Positions 61,426 through 64,000 of a DNA stretch of 64,000 bases are shown piece by piece. The stretch is from NCBI GenBank assembly GCA_002435705.1, contig DIVA01000069.1:1-64000 (forward strand). Direction: 5' to 3'. Positions within the stretch are counted from its first letter, which is position 1. Every line of letters begins with the position of its first letter. The notes under the pieces were generated by a model, which worked only from the letters and a program-made list of their open reading frames with translations, did no database searches and had not been told where the DNA came from. This DNA is from Bacteriovoracaceae bacterium UBA6144. Its GTDB lineage: Bacteria; Bdellovibrionota; Bacteriovoracia; Bacteriovoracales; Bacteriovoracaceae. Position numbers and translations under genes: made by a program.

Positions 61426-62562
61426 ATGTCTGATGTTTTTAAGGACGCGATTGCCAATCTCCTTTCACCGATTGGCGACCTCCTAAAAGATCCAAGTGTT
61501 TCAGAGGTCATGATCAATGGCCCTTTCGAAATTTTTGTCGAACGCAAAGGTCAGTGTTTGCGTGTGCCAAATAAGTTTCCTGATGATGATGCCCTGATGG
61601 CTTCCATGCGTGCCGTTGCTCAGTCTGTAGGACGAGTCATCGATGCGGATAATCCACGTCTCGATGCACGTCTGCCTGATGGAAGTCGTATCGCCGTGGT
61701 CATTCCTCCCATGTCTCGTCGTGGTATCACGGTCGCCATTCGTAAATTTTCCGAAGAAAAACTAGGCTTAAAAGATCTCATCAACTTCGGCTCATTGTCT
61801 CCTGAAGGCGCGCGGTTTTTAGATTGCTGTATGTATTTGGGGAAAAACACCCTCGTCAGTGGCGGTACCGGTTCTGGTAAGACCACCATGCTCAACGTCT
61901 TGGGTGGTCGCATGCCTAAGCATCAGCGTCTTATCATTATTGAAGATGCCGCAGAACTACAAATTAAAGCCGATCACGTTGTGATGTTTGAAACGCGCAA
62001 AGCGAATCCTGAACGCGGTATTAAAGAAGTGACTATTCGTGATCTCGTTGAATCGGCCCTGCGACTTCGTCCCGACCGCATTATTGTGGGTGAGGTGCGT
62101 GGACCGGAAGCGCTGGATCTTTTGAACGCCATGGGAACTGGTCATGATGGCTCGATGGGAACAGTGCACGCTAACACGCCGGATGATGCGTGCACGCGTC
62201 TTGAAACACTCTGTCTCATGGGTGAGACAAAAATCCCACCTGATGCCATTCGTAAAATGGTCGGTAATGCTTTGCATTTGATTGTGCAGTGTTCACGCTA
62301 TCATGACGGTGGTCGTCGTACCTCTCATATCTCTGAGGTTTTAGGTGTCGATGAGCATGGTCGCTATATTGTGAAAGATATTTTTCGTTGGGTACAAACT
62401 GGTAAGGATGAAAATGGTAAACTGATCGGGCAAATGAGCCCAACCGGCTATGTCCCAACCTTTTTTGATGAATTCATCGCCAATAAACTGCCTTTTCCCA
62501 AATCAGCCTTAAAACCTCAAGAATGGGCCCTTCCTTTCTTGGCCGGTAAAAAAGCCGCTTGA
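61426..62562 (+). CDS. cpaF: CpaF/TadA-family secretion ATPase
   Basis: 378 residues. The N-terminal part has VSEVMINGPFEIFVERKG, then Walker A GGTGSGKT at 146-153, the Asp box IIIEDAAELQI, Walker B-like IIVGEVRGPEALDLL and the His box GTVHANTPDDA. These hexameric ATPases power Tad/Flp pilus assembly or related type II/IV secretion. None of the usual neighbours (tadB, tadC, cpaB, cpaC, pilin) is within the window, so it is an orphan here; partners must lie elsewhere. Confidence 0.92.
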   Translation: MSDVFKDAIANLLSPIGDLLKDPSVSEVMINGPFEIFVERKGQCLRVPNKFPDDDALMASMRAVAQSVGRVIDADNPRLDARLPDGSRIAVVIPPMSRRGITVAIRKFSEEKLGLKDLINFGSLSPEGARFLDCCMYLGKNTLVSGGTGSGKTTMLNVLGGRMPKHQRLIIIEDAAELQIKADHVVMFETRKANPERGIKEVTIRDLVESALRLRPDRIIVGEVRGPEALDLLNAMGTGHDGSMGTVHANTPDDACTRLETLCLMGETKIPPDAIRKMVGNALHLIVQCSRYHDGGRRTSHISEVLGVDEHGRYIVKDIFRWVQTGKDENGKLIGQMSPTGYVPTFFDEFIANKLPFPKSALKPQEWALPFLAGKKAA

Positions 62563-62587
62563 GAGTCTGAGACTTGCTCACTAGAAT
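62559..62587 (+). promoter_or_regulatory. Sigma70-like promoter for eno
   Basis: TTGAGA and TAGAAT hexamers with 17 bases between, overlapping the cpaF stop. A short hairpin (62585-62602) overlaps the expected start of transcription and is probably not a terminator. Confidence 0.65.
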
Positions 62588-62615
62588 GAGGGCACCCTCA
62601 TTTTAAGGAGTCTCC

Positions 62616-63905
62616 ATGTCTCTCATAACAAAAATCCACGCCCGACAAGTTCTCGATTCTCGCGGTAATCCAACCGTCGAAGTAGATGTGTTTACCGATT
62701 CAGGGAAAATGGGACGCGCTAGTGTTCCTTCAGGCGCATCGACGGGAAGTCGTGAAGCTTTGGAAATGCGCGATGGAGATAAAACCCGCTTTCTTGGGAA
62801 AGGTGTCATTAAGGCCGTAGAAAATATCAATCAGGTCATCGCTCCTGCGCTCAAGGGCAAATCTGTGTTTGAACAAAGAGCTGCCGACTATTTGATGATC
62901 TCTTTGGATGGAACTGAAAATAAAGAGAAGCTCGGGGCCAATGCCATCCTCGGTGTCTCCATGGCGATCTGCCGTGCAGCCGCTCTGGAAAAGAATAAGC
63001 CGGTTTACCGCTACCTCGCTGAAGATTTGAAGATTCCCAATGCGGCCGGTGGAAAACTCACCCTGCCAAATCCTTTGATGAATATCATCAACGGCGGTCA
63101 GCACGCTTCGAACAATCTCGACATTCAAGAATTCATGATCGTGCCTCACATGAAAAAAAGTTTTTCTGAGAATCTTCGCGCCGGTGTGGAAGTCTTTCAC
63201 CATCTGAAAAAAGTTCTTCATGACCGTGGTCACTCCACCAACGTGGGTGACGAGGGAGGATTTGCTCCGAATCTTAAAGACCACGAAGAGGCGATCGAGT
63301 GCATCTTGATTGCGATTAAAAAAGCGGGCTATAAAGCGGGCGAGGAGATCTCTGTTTCTTTTGATGCTGCTGCCAGTGAGTTCTGGAATGAAGAGAAGAA
63401 AAAATACGTCATGCAGGGTAAGGAGTTCTCCAGCGCTGAGATGATTACGTATTATCAGTCCCTCACAAAGCTCTGTCCTGTATACTCCATCGAAGATGGT
63501 CTTGACGAAGGTGACCGCGAAGGGTGGATGGCCATGCAAAAAGCGATGGGATCAGAGTTCACAATCATCGGCGATGATCTTTTTGTAACGAATGCCAAAA
63601 TTCTCAAGCGCGGAATTGAAAATAAAGAAGCGAATGCTATTTTAGTGAAAGTGAATCAAATTGGGTCTTTGACAGAGACCTTTGAAACACTGAAGCTTGC
63701 TTACGAGTCAGGCTTTAAGGCCATCATTTCTCACCGCTCAGGTGAAACGGCCGATGCCTTCATTGCAGATCTTGCGGTGGCCAGCGGGGCAGGGCACATC
63801 AAGACCGGATCGGCTTCAAGATCTGATAGAATTGAGAAATATAATCAACTTCTAAGGATTGAAGAAGAATTAGGCACTAACGCCCTCTATCTGCCGGTTA
63901 AATAG
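62616..63905 (+). CDS. eno: Enolase
   Basis: 429 residues, normal length. It converts 2-phosphoglycerate to phosphoenolpyruvate. The N-terminal [17 protein letters not shown], the [11 protein letters not shown] loop, metal-ligand region [14 protein letters not shown], the catalytic lysine in [10 protein letters not shown] and the closing [11 protein letters not shown] are all present. AAGGAG precedes the ATG. Confidence 0.98.
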   Translation: MSLITKIHARQVLDSRGNPTVEVDVFTDSGKMGRASVPSGASTGSREALEMRDGDKTRFLGKGVIKAVENINQVIAPALKGKSVFEQRAADYLMISLDGTENKEKLGANAILGVSMAICRAAALEKNKPVYRYLAEDLKIPNAAGGKLTLPNPLMNIINGGQHASNNLDIQEFMIVPHMKKSFSENLRAGVEVFHHLKKVLHDRGHSTNVGDEGGFAPNLKDHEEAIECILIAIKKAGYKAGEEISVSFDAAASEFWNEEKKKYVMQGKEFSSAEMITYYQSLTKLCPVYSIEDGLDEGDREGWMAMQKAMGSEFTIIGDDLFVTNAKILKRGIENKEANAILVKVNQIGSLTETFETLKLAYESGFKAIISHRSGETADAFIADLAVASGAGHIKTGSASRSDRIEKYNQLLRIEEELGTNALYLPVK

Positions 63906-63924
63906 TTTCCATTGCAAAACACGG

Positions 63925-63953
63925 CGCTCCCTCTAAAATAAAGAGAGGGAGCG
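63925..63953 (+). other. Strong hairpin downstream of eno, overlapping the next ribosome binding site
   Basis: A perfect ten-base inverted repeat, CGCTCCCTCT and AGAGGGAGCG, with a nine-base loop. No T run follows, so it is not a typical terminator. The right arm contains the GGGAG that would serve the following ATG. Confidence 0.6.
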
Positions 63954-63955
63954 TT

Positions 63956-64000
63956 ATGTTAATTAAGCTGTTTGTAGGATTGAACTTCGATGAAGGCAAT
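63956..64000 (+). CDS. Start of an unidentified gene, cut by the window end
   Basis: An ATG at 63956 with GGGAG four bases upstream opens a frame of 15 codons (L-I-K-L-F-V-G-L-N-F-D-E-G-N) that continues past the edge. The opening resembles 2'-5' RNA ligase-like proteins (K-L-F-V-G-L), but too little is present to identify it. Confidence 0.4.
   Translation, partial: MLIKLFVGLNFDEGN

Noticed and set aside
62585..62602. AATGAGG/CCTCATT hairpin as a cpaF terminator
   Set aside because: Only four Ts follow and a well-formed eno promoter overlaps it, so termination here is doubtful.
62730..63539. 269-codon minus-strand open frame
   Set aside because: Antisense shadow of enolase, rich in His/Phe as expected from the reversed codons.

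Overview
The window is 64 kb of tightly packed chromosome from a Gram-negative, flagellated bacterium. Lipoprotein signals, an outer-membrane barrel, a diaminopimelate decarboxylase and a murein-peptide amidase indicate the envelope type. Many secreted metallopeptidases, a CarD-like RNA polymerase regulator, a lone CpaF ATPase and HD-GYP-like proteins would fit the Bdellovibrionota (Bacteriovorax/Peredibacter type). That placement is an inference from gene style; no rRNA or tRNA gene is visible to prove it. I saw no insertion sequence, prophage, CRISPR array or sign of recent transfer. Starts are often TTG or GTG, and convergent genes commonly overlap at their stop codons.

Layout. 1-1130: end of sucD, then ndk. 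1185-7624 (minus): an operon of three paralogous secreted metzincin-like proteases plus a coiled-coil secreted protein. 7818-11212: carD-like gene, gltX, cysS. 11347-13899: envelope proteins. 13900-21636 (minus): pyrB-carA-carB-pyrF-pyrE with lysA at the end. 21840-25675: uvrB, a small secreted protein, a metallophosphoesterase and a degenerate receiver protein. 25676-28089: flagellin with a structured leader, then a degenerate HD-GYP protein. 28086-38355: aldehyde dehydrogenase, LOG-family protein and an aromatic amino acid catabolism block (hppD, paaG, a PaaH split into two genes, a fused IorAB-type oxidoreductase and a Nudix-metallo-beta-lactamase fusion). 38352-42003 (minus): two small proteins, an HD-GYP protein and thrS. 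42321-44588: a TPR/winged-helix regulator, a secreted protein and a RimI-like acetyltransferase. 44691-50731: rimP-nusA-infB-rbfA-truB. 50688-57671: plsC, a membrane-anchored ferredoxin, an MpaA-like amidase with a PTPS-family enzyme, RNase HI, an M48 lipoprotein protease and a BtuCD-like ABC importer. 57742-63905: FKBP lipoprotein, two paralogous HEIGHH proteases, YqfO, a cupredoxin, cpaF and eno. An open partial gene runs off the right edge.

The most interesting signals are regulatory. The flagellin leader carries three CANGGANG motifs: two sit in hairpin loops and the third is the ribosome binding site, the arrangement expected for CsrA control. The rimP-nusA-infB operon has a sigma70-like promoter followed by a complete intrinsic terminator (UUCG tetraloop and nine Ts) that ends directly at the rimP ATG, so every rimP transcript must read through it. 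On the protein side, the tandem metzincin operon, the ExxHGH (PTPS-III type) pterin enzyme, the two-gene PaaH, the Nudix-MBL fusion and the membrane-tethered ferredoxin deserve a second look.
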